Positions 24,908 to 34,209 are shown, counted from the stretch's first letter. The stretch: DNA of 64,000 nucleotides from Pseudomonas sp. FEN (GCF_904067045.1 NZ_CAJFDC010000036.1:513001-577000); one strand, 5' to 3'. Numbers and translations are program-made. The notes: a model not told the origin generated them from the sequence alone.

Positions 24908-26059
24908 TCAACTGCCAACATCCGGAGCCTTGGGCAACGCCACACCCCTGGGCCACAACATCCAGATATTGCCCTTCTGCTTCATGTCCCCGGCCAATTG
25001 GCCCGCCGCATCACCGGTGCCCCAGAACAGGTCGGCGCGGACCTCGCCGGCAATCGCGCCGCCGGTATCCTGGGCGGCCACCGGACGGACCAGGGCGCTG
25101 CCGTCCGGCTTGGTCGTCGACAACCAGAGCAGACTGCCCAGCGGAATCACTTTGCGGTCCACCGCCACACTGTATCCAGCGGTCAGCGGCACGTTCAGCG
25201 AGCCGCGCGGCCCTTCGTTGCTGTCCGGATTGCGGGCGAAGAACACATAGCTGGGGTTGCTGCCGAGCAATTGCGGGATACGTGTCGGGTGGGCCTTGGC
25301 CCAGGCGCTGATGGCGCCCATGGTGACGTCTTCCTTCTTCAGCTCGCCTTGTTCCACCAGCCAGCGCCCGATGGCGCGATAGGGGTAGCCGTTCTGGTCG
25401 GCATAGCCGATCCGTACCTGCTGGCCGTCATCCAGGCGGATCCTGCCCGAGCCCTGGATCTGCAGGAATTGCAGGTCCATCGGGTCGGTCAACCAGGCCA
25501 GCACCGGGGCCTTGACGCCTTGGGTGGCGATCAGCGCCGCGTCGTCATAGGGTTTCACCACGCGGCCTTCCAGTCGTCCGCGCAGGCGCTTGCCCTTGAG
25601 TTCGGGGTAGAGGCTGTCGAGCTGTACGATGATCAGGTCGTCGGGTACGCCATAGACCGGCACCGTGGCTTTGGCGGTCTGGGTCAAGCTGCCACGGTAG
25701 ACCGGCTCGTAGTAGCCGGTGATCAGGCCGTCGGCGCTGTTTTGCGCAGAGCGCAGGCTGTAGACCTCGAGGTTCTGCTGGAGAAAGTCACGAATGGCTG
25801 TCGGGGTATCGGCAACATTGGCCGCCGCCAGGCAGGTCGGGCCCCAGTTGGCGTCCGTCTTGAGCCGGGCGCAGGCACTGCGCCACGAACTGAAACCCGC
25901 TTGCAAGTCAGTGTCGGAAACCGTCGGCAGTACCTGCCAATCGGCCTTGAGGTAGGTGGTTAGCGGCGCATGGGGCGCCGCGGTTTCGTTGCGATTACAG
26001 CCAGCGAGCAGGGCGAGGGCGCAAAGGGCTGCGGCCAGTCGCTTGAAAGTGGTGTTCAT
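24908..26059 (-). CDS. mltA: Membrane-bound lytic murein transglycosylase A
   Basis: A 383-residue outer-membrane lipoprotein. The signal sequence ends in the lipobox LLAGC (Cys21). The MltA double-psi barrel follows, with the 3D domain at the C-terminus: AAQDTGGAIAGEVRADLFWG carries the catalytic aspartate in DTGGAI. It cleaves the MurNAc-GlcNAc bond to give 1,6-anhydroMurNAc and takes part in murein recycling. It stands alone and diverges from the cytochrome c' gene. Confidence 0.95.
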   Translation of the reverse strand: MNTTFKRLAAALCALALLAGCNRNETAAPHAPLTTYLKADWQVLPTVSDTDLQAGFSSWRSACARLKTDANWGPTCLAAANVADTPTAIRDFLQQNLEVYSLRSAQNSADGLITGYYEPVYRGSLTQTAKATVPVYGVPDDLIIVQLDSLYPELKGKRLRGRLEGRVVKPYDDAALIATQGVKAPVLAWLTDPMDLQFLQIQGSGRIRLDDGQQVRIGYADQNGYPYRAIGRWLVEQGELKKEDVTMGAISAWAKAHPTRIPQLLGSNPSYVFFARNPDSNEGPRGSLNVPLTAGYSVAVDRKVIPLGSLLWLSTTKPDGSALVRPVAAQDTGGAIAGEVRADLFWGTGDAAGQLAGDMKQKGNIWMLWPRGVALPKAPDVGS

Positions 26060-26205
26060 ACAGCGGTGAATTCCTAAGGTGATTGCCTGTTCAGACTCTG
26101 TTCAGCAAATCCATTGATTCAGTGTGGTTATGGGGCTGGCAAGCTATTGGTCTTTGGCGACGAGACGAGGATACTGGCCGCCGTTTCCCGTGATCCGAAG
26201 CCACC

Positions 26206-26655
26206 ATGACTCTTAAAAGCCTTTCTGTTGTATTGCTGGCCTGTCTGACCCTCAGTGCTTGCGGCGGCGTTGACCCGAATTCTCCTTTGGGGCAGCGCAA
26301 GACCATTTTCAAACAGATGCTCAAGACCAGCGAAGACCTGGGCGGCATGTTGCGCGGCCGTATTCCCTTCGACGGGCCGCGTTTTGTCGAGGGCGCGAAC
26401 CAGCTCGATGACCTGTCCCATGAGCCGTGGAAACACTTCCCACAAGTCAAGGAAGCAGAGCATACCAGTGCCAGGGATGCCGTCTGGCAGAAACAGGCGC
26501 ATTTCCAGGAGCTGGCGCGCTCGTTGGAAGTCGCCACCGGAGAGTTGCGGCTTGCCAGCCAGGTCCAGCCTTACAAGGTCAGCACCTTGAAACCGGCGGT
26601 CGAGAAGGTCGAAGGCGCTTGCGATGCTTGCCATAAGGAGTTTCGCGATCATTGA
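26206..26655 (+). CDS. Cytochrome c'-type lipoprotein
   Basis: A 149-residue protein with a lipoprotein signal (lipobox LSAC, Cys19) and a four-helix cytochrome c'/c556-like domain. The haem attachment site CDACH is near the C-terminus (residues 141-145), the usual place for class II cytochromes c. It should be anchored in the membrane facing the periplasm. Partner and physiological role unknown. A REP doublet follows the gene. Confidence 0.85.
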   Translation: MTLKSLSVVLLACLTLSACGGVDPNSPLGQRKTIFKQMLKTSEDLGGMLRGRIPFDGPRFVEGANQLDDLSHEPWKHFPQVKEAEHTSARDAVWQKQAHFQELARSLEVATGELRLASQVQPYKVSTLKPAVEKVEGACDACHKEFRDH

Positions 26656-26723
26656 GCCTGGTGGACGATCAGGGGCGGCGGCGTTCGTAGAGCGGTCTTG
26701 ACCCTGTACCCACAACCACGGTC

Positions 26724-26820
26724 TTGTAGGCGCCGGCTTGCCGGCAATGGCGGCTGATCGGGCGATGCAAGGCTCATTGGCCTCATCGCCTGCAAGCTGG
26801 CTCCTACAGGGGTTGCGGCA
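26724..26820. repeat. REP doublet (TGTAGGCGCCGGCTTGCCGG family)
   Basis: Left arm TTGTAGGCGCCGGCTTGCCG, spacer GCAAGGCTCATTGGCCTCAT, right arm ending GGCTCCTACAGGGGTTGCGG. Almost the same element as at 12071-12160. Confidence 0.88.
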
Positions 26821-26886
26821 TTCTCAGTTGAGCGGAGTGACGGTGGGGCGCTTGGCTTCGACCGTTTGATATCCTGCTCCAGTGAC

Positions 26887-27282
26887 CTATTTGTCCAGCT
26901 CATCCAGCGCGTTCTGCAGGTCCTTGCGCGACTCGGCGAGCTTTTCCTTGCGCTTGTTGACCTTGTCCGGATCGCCCTTTTTCATCGCCTTGTCGAGGTC
27001 GGCCTGACGGCGGCTGACTTCGTGCTTGGCGTCGAGCACCTTGTTTTCCCGTTCTCTTTTCAGTGAGGCATCGGTGCAATGGGTGGTCACTTCGTCCAAC
27101 GCCTTTTCCAGGTCGGCTTGCTGTTCAGCGTTGCCCTGGGCCTTGGCGATGTCGAGTTGGCTGCTGATGGCCTGGCGCTTGGCGGCGCAACCGGTCAGTT
27201 CGGTGGGCTCTTCGGCGGCCAGCAAGGGGGCGGCCAGGACTCTGCACAAGGTCAGGATCGCCAACGGTGGAAAAAAGCTCAT
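26887..27282 (-). CDS. DUF1090 (YqjC-like) periplasmic protein
   Basis: A 131-residue protein with a signal peptide (about residues 1-22, ending LLAAEE). The mature part is helical and charged, with one cysteine pair (CAAKRQAISSQLDIA... THCTD) and a C-terminal coiled-coil-like stretch rich in Lys, Glu and Asp (KVLDAKHEVSRRQADLDKAM). Function of DUF1090 is unknown. The start at 27282 (MSFFPPLAIL) follows CGGAGTG. An unrelated-looking protein with the same cysteine spacing lies at 29151-29546 across ligB. Confidence 0.8.
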   Translation of the reverse strand: MSFFPPLAILTLCRVLAAPLLAAEEPTELTGCAAKRQAISSQLDIAKAQGNAEQQADLEKALDEVTTHCTDASLKRERENKVLDAKHEVSRRQADLDKAMKKGDPDKVNKRKEKLAESRKDLQNALDELDK

Positions 27283-27382
27283 AAACACTCCGGGCTGAAA
27301 CAATGATTGAAAAATGATCACTCTGAAAATAGATGGCGAAACTGTCTGTATGAATGATCTGAATTAGCCAGGGATTATGTCC

Positions 27383-29062
27383 TTAAAATCCCTTGATACC
27401 GGCGTTACGTAATGATTCTGCGAGGGCCTGTACTTCCTGGTCGCGGAAAAAAGCGCTCAGTTGTACCGCCCGCTCGGCTCCGACACCGGGCATGCTCCGC
27501 CACGCCTGGGGCGTACGGCCTGCCAATACCGACCAGGGTGGGTCCAAGGGCGCCGTGGCCGAGGGTGGCAGTCCCAGCGCCCTGAGCCAGCGCTCGAAAG
27601 GTCGTTGCCGGGCCAGTTGGACGCTCTCCAGCCATCGAGCACGGTTGCGCGGGCCGAATCCGCCAATGGTAGCAAGCTCTTCCCCCTCCAGGGTCAACCA
27701 ATCGAGCAGGCGCTTGACCCTTCCGCTTGCTACCAGCTTGTCCCAGGTGCCGCCGCCCAGGTGCGGCAGATCCAGCCCTTGCTTGCCGCTCAGCCAGCGC
27801 AGGCGGGCGAGAAACTGGCTTTCGCAACCCGGGCCATATTCCCAGCAACTCAGCAGGTGGAAGCGCTGAGGGTCGGGTACGGCCAGCGGCTCGCGTTCGC
27901 TGCTGCGCCAGACCACGGCGTCCAGGCGTGGGATGGTCAGGCCGGCGAGACTGATCGCGACCTGGTCGCCAGGGCGGATATCCAGGGCCTGCCAGCGTTG
28001 CAGCGAGCCGAGGCTGACCCGTTTGATCCGCCGGTCGTCGAGTTGCACCGGTGCCAGCTCCAGCATTGGGGTAATTCGCCCGGTCCGCCCAACGTTGAAG
28101 CTGACCTTGCGCACATGGGCCAATGCTTGGGCATGCGGGTATTTCCAGGCCACGCTCCAGTAGGGGGGCAGGGCTCGCCAGGCTTGCGCGGCGGGGCGTC
28201 GGCTCTGGCGCAGGACGACGCCATCGCTGGCAAACGGCAGTGGCTGGCGGTACCAGTGATTGCGCCAGTGTTCGGCTTCGCTGAAGTCACGGATCGGCTG
28301 GCTGTAGGTCTTGCTGTCCGGGAACCCCAGTGCCTGTAATCCTTCGAGGCGCTCCTCCTGCGTTGCCGGTCCCTGTGGCCAGTCCCAGACGAACAGGCCG
28401 ATACCCTCGGCCCGCGAGCGGTCCAGCTGGTGTCGGGCCAGCAACCCGGCCACCGTGCCTCGGGCGTTCAGGCTGCCTTCGCGGGCTTGCACGTGGTTGG
28501 GTAAACGCCAGTACAACTCACCTTGCAACACCAGGTCCCGGACGACCGGCAAGGCGTCGGGGATTGCCGGAATCCTGCGGGCCGAGGCGGTCCAGTCCTG
28601 GCCGCTGAGCCCGTCGCCGCGGCTGATGACCTGGTGCAACCGGCCCTGGCGATACACCAGGGTCACGGCCACGCCATCGACCTTGGGCTGAATCCACAGG
28701 CCCGCGCGGTCTTTCATCCAGGCGCGGACGGCCTCGGCGTCCGGCAGCTTGTCGAGGCCGGTATGGGCGGTCGGGTGGGGCGCGGGACCCGCCGCGCCGG
28801 GCGGCGTATGCGGTTTGTCTGGCGGCTGTCGGAAACAGCTACGCCACTGCTCAAGCCGCTGGCGGGACTGATCGTAGAGTTCGTCGGCCACGGGCGAGAT
28901 GCCTTGGCGATGGTAGCTTTGGTCCCACTGGAGCAACTGTTCCTGCAGAGCCTCGACTTCTCGTCGGGCGCGTTCCGCCTGCCAGTCCGGGCAAGGGTAG
29001 GCATGGGCGGCTAGACATACAACGAAGCACGGCAATCCACTGAAGAAACGCATCCTGAGCAT
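27383..29062 (-). CDS. ligB: NAD-dependent DNA ligase LigB
   Basis: A 559-residue LigA-related ligase. It has the adenylation lysine Lys127 in KVDG, downstream adenylation motifs (RGDGLSGQDWT, FASDGVVLR, AWKYP), an OB fold with NVGRTGRITPMLELAPV, a CxxC-type zinc region reduced to scattered cysteines, and a helix-hairpin-helix part; there is no BRCT domain, as usual for LigB. The N-terminus (MRFFSGLPCFVVCLAAHAYP) looks like a signal peptide, which the E. coli LigB also has. LigB is a secondary ligase; LigA elsewhere should be the essential one. Confidence 0.93.
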   Translation of the reverse strand: MLRMRFFSGLPCFVVCLAAHAYPCPDWQAERARREVEALQEQLLQWDQSYHRQGISPVADELYDQSRQRLEQWRSCFRQPPDKPHTPPGAAGPAPHPTAHTGLDKLPDAEAVRAWMKDRAGLWIQPKVDGVAVTLVYRQGRLHQVISRGDGLSGQDWTASARRIPAIPDALPVVRDLVLQGELYWRLPNHVQAREGSLNARGTVAGLLARHQLDRSRAEGIGLFVWDWPQGPATQEERLEGLQALGFPDSKTYSQPIRDFSEAEHWRNHWYRQPLPFASDGVVLRQSRRPAAQAWRALPPYWSVAWKYPHAQALAHVRKVSFNVGRTGRITPMLELAPVQLDDRRIKRVSLGSLQRWQALDIRPGDQVAISLAGLTIPRLDAVVWRSSEREPLAVPDPQRFHLLSCWEYGPGCESQFLARLRWLSGKQGLDLPHLGGGTWDKLVASGRVKRLLDWLTLEGEELATIGGFGPRNRARWLESVQLARQRPFERWLRALGLPPSATAPLDPPWSVLAGRTPQAWRSMPGVGAERAVQLSAFFRDQEVQALAESLRNAGIKGF

Positions 29063-29104
29063 CCTTGCTCGACCTGAAATACAAGCCTAGATCAGTGCGC
29101 GCAT

Positions 29105-29136
29105 AAAAAAGCCCCGCGCGAGGCGGGGCTTTTTTA
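29105..29136 (-). terminator. Rho-independent terminator
   Basis: Stem GCCCCGC (29111-29117), loop GCGAG, GCGGGGC (29123-29129), with A6 before and T6 after. It ends the transcript of the minus-strand gene at 29151-29546 before ligB. Confidence 0.88.
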
Positions 29137-29150
29137 CTACGTGTGTCGAC

Positions 29151-29546
29151 TTACTTGAGCAGGCCACCCAGTGCCTTCATGCCAGTATCCATGGCCTGGG
29201 CCTTGGCGTCCTGGGTGGCGGCGGGCGCAGCGGCAGCCGGTTGCGCGGCAGCCGCCTGGCCGTTGAGCTTGGTGCAGCCCTTGGAGGCTTGGTCCATGGC
29301 CATTTGCAGGCCGCTGACCTTCAGGTCGTCGCCCTTGGCCTTGGCGGCATCGATCTTGGCCTGCAGATCCTGGATCTGCTTGTTGCAGGGGCTCGAACCC
29401 GCGGTGGTGGTGGCCGCGGGTGTAGCGGCGGTGCCGCCCAACTGCGAGGTCAGGCCACCGGCCAGGGCGCTCAGGTCAGCCGCCTGCGCGGACAGGGAGA
29501 ACAGGCCGAGCAGGATGGCGGCAGGGGCGAGTGTGGAGAGACGCAT
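29151..29546 (-). CDS. Small secreted protein of unknown function, DUF1090-like cysteine spacing
   Basis: A 131-residue protein with a signal peptide (MRLSTLAPAAILLGLFSLSA, cleavage after AQA). The mature part has Ser/Ala/Thr-rich linkers around a central helical block starting CNKQIQDLQAKIDAAKAKGD and ending SKGCTKLNG, that is, two cysteines about 36 residues apart, as in DUF1090. An Ala/Gln-rich segment and MKALGGLLK end it. The start at 29546 is set by GAGG six bases upstream. It sits between two terminators, so it is probably monocistronic. Function unknown. Confidence 0.72.
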   Translation of the reverse strand: MRLSTLAPAAILLGLFSLSAQAADLSALAGGLTSQLGGTAATPAATTTAGSSPCNKQIQDLQAKIDAAKAKGDDLKVSGLQMAMDQASKGCTKLNGQAAAAQPAAAAPAATQDAKAQAMDTGMKALGGLLK

Positions 29547-29683
29547 GACAAACCTCAATGTTCGATTGGCGGCGCGAAAGGGAGTCTCGAACGGCGCCGG
29601 GCAATATCCAAGTGGGAAAAGGGTTCGAGAGGGGGCGCGATTCTAGGGAGGCGTGTCCCGGCGCGCAAGTTTCGACAGACATG

Positions 29684-29718
29684 AAAAAGCCCTCCATGGC
29701 CGGCCATGGAGGGCTTTT
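29684..29718 (-). terminator. metK rho-independent terminator
   Basis: Perfect inverted repeat with 12+ base arms, AAAAGCCCTCCATGGC with GCCATGGAGGGCTTTT, centred at 29701, 16 bp past the metK stop. T4 follows on the minus strand as well as the plus strand. Confidence 0.9.
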
Positions 29719-29733
29719 GTGACGCAGGCTACA

Positions 29734-30924
29734 TTACAGGCCGGCAGCCGCTCGCAGCGCGTCTACGCGGTCGGTCTTTTCCCAGGTGAAGGTGGTGAAG
29801 GTATCGTCGCCGACGGTCTTCAGCGCCGGGGTGCGGCCGAAGTGGCCGTAGGCCGCGGTCTCCTGGTACATCGGGTGCAGCAGGTCGAGCATGGTGGTGA
29901 TGGCGTATGGACGCAGGTCGAAGATCTCGCGGACCAGCTTGATGATCTTCTCATCGCTGATCTTGCCGGTGCCGAAGGTGTTCAACGAGATCGAAGTCGG
30001 CTGAGCGACGCCGATGGCGTAGGAAACCTGGATTTCGCAACGATCGGCCAGGCCAGCGGCGACGATGTTCTTGGCCACGTAACGACCTGCGTAGGCGGCG
30101 GAACGGTCAACTTTCGATGGATCCTTGCCGGAGAACGCGCCACCGCCGTGACGGGCCATGCCGCCGTAGCTGTCGACGATGATCTTGCGACCGGTCAGGC
30201 CGCAGTCGCCCACCGGGCCACCGATGATGAAGTTGCCGGTCGGGTTGATGTGGAACTGAGTGTCCTTGGTCAGCAGATGGGCCGGCAGCGCGTGCTTGAC
30301 GATCAGCTCCATCACGCCTTCGCGCAGGTCCTTGTAGGACACTTCAGGGTTGTGCTGGGTCGACAGTACGATCGCGTCGATTGCCACGACCTTGCCGTTT
30401 TCGTAACGGCAGGTCACTTGCGACTTGGCGTCCGGGCGCAGCCAAGGCAGCAGGCCGGATTTGCGGGCTTCGGCCTGGCGCTGGACCAACTGGTGGGAGA
30501 AGGCGATCGGGGCTGGCATCAGCTCCGCGGTTTCGTTGCTGGCGTAGCCGAACATCAGGCCCTGGTCGCCGGCGCCCTGGTCTTCCGGCTTGCTGCGGTC
30601 AACGCCCTGGGCGATGTCCACCGACTGTTTGCCGATGATGTTCATCACGCCGCAGGTGGCGCCGTCAAAACCGACGTCGGAGCTGTTGTAGCCGATGTCG
30701 AGGATCACGTTACGGACGATGTCCTCGAGGTCGACCCAGGCCGAAGTGGTCACTTCGCCAGCGATGATCGCTACACCGGTCTTCACCAGGGTTTCGCACG
30801 CGACACGGGCGAACTTGTCTTCAGCAATGATGGCGTCCAGCACCGCATCGGAGATCTGGTCGGCGATTTTGTCCGGATGCCCTTCGGACACGGACTCGGA
30901 GGTGAAAACGGAATATTCGCTCAT
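29734..30924 (-). CDS. metK: S-adenosylmethionine synthetase
   Basis: A 396-residue enzyme that makes SAM from methionine and ATP. Signatures: FTSESVSEGHPDKIADQISDAVLD at the N-terminus, GAGDQGLMFGYA (ATP-binding motif), GGGAFSGKDPSKVDRSAAY (P-loop-like) and YAIGVAQP. It starts 18 bp after the ArsR-methyltransferase gene and must be in an operon with it. A terminator follows. Together with ahcY and metF it forms most of the activated-methyl cycle. Confidence 0.97.
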   Translation of the reverse strand: MSEYSVFTSESVSEGHPDKIADQISDAVLDAIIAEDKFARVACETLVKTGVAIIAGEVTTSAWVDLEDIVRNVILDIGYNSSDVGFDGATCGVMNIIGKQSVDIAQGVDRSKPEDQGAGDQGLMFGYASNETAELMPAPIAFSHQLVQRQAEARKSGLLPWLRPDAKSQVTCRYENGKVVAIDAIVLSTQHNPEVSYKDLREGVMELIVKHALPAHLLTKDTQFHINPTGNFIIGGPVGDCGLTGRKIIVDSYGGMARHGGGAFSGKDPSKVDRSAAYAGRYVAKNIVAAGLADRCEIQVSYAIGVAQPTSISLNTFGTGKISDEKIIKLVREIFDLRPYAITTMLDLLHPMYQETAAYGHFGRTPALKTVGDDTFTTFTWEKTDRVDALRAAAGL

Positions 30925-30942
30925 ATCGATGGTTTTCCTGAG

Positions 30943-31938
30943 TTACCGATGGTGAGTGGTGCCAGCCGGCCGCTGAAAGTGGCGGACCTGGATCTGGAAA
31001 CCATTACGTAAGCCTACATAGAGGCTGTCCTCGGGCACGAGCCCCGCAGCGATGGCCCAACGGGCCAGATCGTCCTGTTCGAACCCCAACCAGAGATCAC
31101 CGCAGGCCTCCCTGGCCCAGCTCTGGTTGTGGCTACACAATTCTGTCACGAGCAAACTACCGCCAGGTTGCAGCAGACCGGCCATCTGCTTGAGGGCCTC
31201 GGCCGGTGCGGCGAAGTGGTGCAGCACCATGTTCAGTACCACGCAGTCGGCCTGCGGGTGGGGGGCTTGCAAGGCATCGGCCAAATGCAGGCTGACATTG
31301 TCCAGCGCTTCGCGCTCACACAGCTGGCGAGCCAGCTCGAGCATGGCCGGGCTGTTGTCCAGTGCCGTGACCTGCTGGAAGCGCCGCGCCAGTTCCGGCA
31401 GAAAGGCACCGTCGCCGGGGCCGACTTCCAGGGCCGTGGCCTGGGGACCGAAGCTTAGCTTGTCGAGCAGCGCCAGGACGCTTTCGCGGTACTGCGGCAG
31501 GCCGGCGATCAAATCTTGCTGGGCGCGGAATTTCTCCGCTACCCGTGAGAAAAAGTCCTGGCTGGCGGCGGCACGCTGACCGTGTACCAGGCCGATGCGG
31601 GCTTGTACGTCGTTCGGCAGGTCGAGCTCGTCGACTTCTTCAAGCAGCGCCGCGTGCAGCTTGCCGCCCAGGCGCCCGGTGTGGGGCAGGGCGCGGCGGT
31701 AGAAGATCGCATTGCCTTCGCGACGGGTGGCCACCAGCTCGGCCTGGGCCAGCACTTTCAGGTGGTGGCTCATGCCGGATTGGCCGATGCCGAAGATCTG
31801 CGCCAGTTCCAGCACGCCGAACGAATCGTTGGCCAGGGCCCGCAAGACGTTCAGGCGCAACGGGTCGCCGCCGGCCTTGCACAGGGCGGACAGGTCGTCG
31901 CTGTCGTCATGACGGATGGCGGGCACGCGTAAGTTCAT
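30943..31938 (-). CDS. ArsR-family regulator fused to a SAM-dependent methyltransferase (SahR-like)
   Basis: A 331-residue fusion. Residues about 12-90 are an ArsR winged helix (LCKAGGDPLRLNVLRALAND, FGIGQSGMSHHLKVL, REGNAIFYRR). Residues about 140-310 are a class I methyltransferase with SAM motif I ALEVGPGDGAFLPELARRF, VTALDNSPAML and LNMVLHHFAAP. This architecture and the metK neighbour match SahR, the SAH-responsive repressor of methionine-cycle genes in Proteobacteria. The methyltransferase domain probably serves as SAH sensor. A perfect palindrome at 31979-32004 upstream should be its operator. Confidence 0.85.
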   Translation of the reverse strand: MNLRVPAIRHDDSDDLSALCKAGGDPLRLNVLRALANDSFGVLELAQIFGIGQSGMSHHLKVLAQAELVATRREGNAIFYRRALPHTGRLGGKLHAALLEEVDELDLPNDVQARIGLVHGQRAAASQDFFSRVAEKFRAQQDLIAGLPQYRESVLALLDKLSFGPQATALEVGPGDGAFLPELARRFQQVTALDNSPAMLELARQLCEREALDNVSLHLADALQAPHPQADCVVLNMVLHHFAAPAEALKQMAGLLQPGGSLLVTELCSHNQSWAREACGDLWLGFEQDDLARWAIAAGLVPEDSLYVGLRNGFQIQVRHFQRPAGTTHHR

Positions 31939-31978
31939 AAGGCCAGCAGTCTAGTGACCCCTCGGTCGCCTAGCAAGA

Positions 31979-32004
31979 TCAATATCAAAAAGTTTTGATA
32001 TTGA
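31979..32004. promoter_or_regulatory. Perfect 26-bp palindrome, probable SahR/ArsR operator
   Basis: Arms TCAATATCAAAA (31979-31990) and TTTTGATATTGA (31993-32004) with spacer AG. It lies 40 bp before the ArsR-methyltransferase start, in the divergent gap towards tktA. No mismatches across 12-bp arms is far from chance; size and AT content fit an ArsR dimer site. Confidence 0.8.
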
Positions 32005-32211
32005 GCGATAGGTGGCGCTTTCGAGGCTGCGCTGGTCTATACAGATTCGACGGCGGAAAGGTTTCACCCGGGGAATGCGCGACTATCCGCGGGAAAAACG
32101 CCTCATGGTGACTATCTGTCATTGCCCCTTGGCGGTCGCTGAGGGAAAATGCTCGCCTTTTTTCCGTTTCGTTTTATTTACTCTCGATTCAACATTCCCA
32201 GGAGATCAGCG

Positions 32212-34209
32212 ATGCCCAGCCGTCGTGAGCGTGCCAACGCCATTCGTGCCCTCAGCATGGATGCCGTGCAAAAAGCCAACAGCGGCCATCCCGGTGCCCC
32301 CATGGGTATGGCGGATATTGCCGAAGTACTGTGGCGTGACTACCTGAAGCACAACCCGAGCAACCCGTCGTTCGCCGACCGTGACCGCTTCGTCCTGTCC
32401 AATGGTCATGGCTCGATGCTGATCTATTCGTTGCTGCACCTGACCGGCTACGACCTGTCGATCGACGACCTGAAGAACTTCCGCCAACTGCACAGCCGTA
32501 CCCCGGGTCACCCGGAATACGGTTACACCCCGGGCGTGGAAACCACCACCGGTCCGCTCGGCCAGGGCCTGGCCAACGCCGTGGGCTTCGCCCTGGCGGA
32601 AAAGGTCCTGGGCGCGCAGTTCAACCGTCCCGGGCACAACATCGTCGACCACCACACCTATGTGTTCCTCGGTGACGGCTGCATGATGGAAGGCATTTCC
32701 CACGAAGTCGCCTCCCTGGCCGGGACCCTGGACCTGGGCAAGCTGATCGCCTTCTACGATGACAACGGCATCTCCATCGACGGCGAAGTCGAAGGCTGGT
32801 TCACCGACGACACGCCCAAGCGTTTCGAATCCTACAACTGGCAGGTGATCCGCAACGTCGACGGTCACGATCCGGAAGAGATCAAGACCGCGATCGAGAC
32901 CGCGCGCAAAAGCACGCAGCCGACCCTGATCTGCTGCAAGACCACCATCGGCTTCGGCTCGCCGAACAAGCAAGGCAAGGAAGATTGCCACGGCGCCCCG
33001 CTGGGTGACGCGGAAATCGCTCTGACCCGCGCGGCGCTGAAGTGGAATTACGGCCCGTTCGAAATCCCCGCCGACATCTATGCCGAGTGGGATGCCAAGG
33101 AAGCCGGGCGCGCGCTCGAAGCCGAGTGGGACCAGCGTTTCGCCGCCTACTCCGCGGCCTTCCCAGTCGAAGCCAATGAGCTGGTGCGTCGTCTGAGCGG
33201 TGAGCTGCCGGCCGACTTCGCCGAAAAAGCCTCGGCCTATATCGCCGAAGTCGCGGCCAAGGGCGAAACCATCGCCAGCCGCAAAGCCAGTCAGAACACC
33301 CTGAACGCCTTTGGCCCGCTGTTGCCGGAACTGTTCGGCGGCTCGGCCGACCTGGCCGGTTCCAACCTGACCCTGTGGAAGGGTTGCAAGGGTGTCAACG
33401 CCGAGGATGCCAGTGGTAACTACGTGCATTACGGCGTGCGCGAATTCGGCATGACCGCAATCATGAACGGCGTCACCCTGCACGGTGGCCTGGTGCCTTA
33501 CGGCGCGACCTTCCTGATGTTCATGGAGTACGCCCGCAACGCCGTGCGCATGTCGGCACTGATGAAGCAGCGCGTGATCCATGTCTATACCCACGACTCC
33601 ATCGGTCTGGGCGAAGACGGTCCGACCCACCAGCCGATCGAGCAACTGGCGAGCCTGCGTTGCACGCCGAACCTCGACACCTGGCGTCCAGCCGACGCGG
33701 TGGAATCCGCCGTGGCCTGGAAAAACGCCCTGGAGCGCAAGGACGGTCCTTCGGCGCTGATCTTCTCCCGGCAGAACCTGCAACATCAGCACCGCGATGC
33801 CGTACAGATCGAGAACATCAACCGCGGTGGCTACGTGCTCAAGGATTGCGCGGGCGAGCCCGAGCTGATCCTGATCGCTACCGGTTCGGAAGTCGGTCTG
33901 GCGGTGCAAGCCTTCGACAAGCTGACCGAACAGGGTCGCAAGGTCCGCGTGGTGTCGATGCCGTGCACCAGTGTTTTCGATGCCCAGGAGGCGAGCTACA
34001 AGCAGGCGGTACTGCCGCTGCAAGTGGGCGCGCGGATTGCCATCGAGGCCGCTCACGCCGACTACTGGTACAAGTACGTGGGCCTGGAAGGTCGTGTGAT
34101 CGGCATGACCACCTACGGCGAATCGGCGCCCGCGCCGGCCTTGTTCGAAGAGTTTGGCTTCACCCTGGAGAACATCCTGGGTCAGGCTGAAGAGCTGCTG
34201 GAAGACTAA
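32212..34209 (+). CDS. tktA: Transketolase
   Basis: A 665-residue thiamine-diphosphate enzyme of the non-oxidative pentose phosphate pathway. Features: NSGHPGAPMGMADIAEVLW, GPLGQGLANAVGFALAEK, the ThDP motif GDGCMMEGISHE...(to) DDNGISIDG, YGVREFGMTAIMNG, and the C-terminal Rossmann domain with ATGSEVGLA. The start at 32212 (MPSRRERANAIRALS) has CCCAGGAGA just before it; a longer in-frame form from 32149 lacks family similarity. It begins the block tktA-epd-pgk-fba on the plus strand. Confidence 0.97.
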   Translation: MPSRRERANAIRALSMDAVQKANSGHPGAPMGMADIAEVLWRDYLKHNPSNPSFADRDRFVLSNGHGSMLIYSLLHLTGYDLSIDDLKNFRQLHSRTPGHPEYGYTPGVETTTGPLGQGLANAVGFALAEKVLGAQFNRPGHNIVDHHTYVFLGDGCMMEGISHEVASLAGTLDLGKLIAFYDDNGISIDGEVEGWFTDDTPKRFESYNWQVIRNVDGHDPEEIKTAIETARKSTQPTLICCKTTIGFGSPNKQGKEDCHGAPLGDAEIALTRAALKWNYGPFEIPADIYAEWDAKEAGRALEAEWDQRFAAYSAAFPVEANELVRRLSGELPADFAEKASAYIAEVAAKGETIASRKASQNTLNAFGPLLPELFGGSADLAGSNLTLWKGCKGVNAEDASGNYVHYGVREFGMTAIMNGVTLHGGLVPYGATFLMFMEYARNAVRMSALMKQRVIHVYTHDSIGLGEDGPTHQPIEQLASLRCTPNLDTWRPADAVESAVAWKNALERKDGPSALIFSRQNLQHQHRDAVQIENINRGGYVLKDCAGEPELILIATGSEVGLAVQAFDKLTEQGRKVRVVSMPCTSVFDAQEASYKQAVLPLQVGARIAIEAAHADYWYKYVGLEGRVIGMTTYGESAPAPALFEEFGFTLENILGQAEELLED

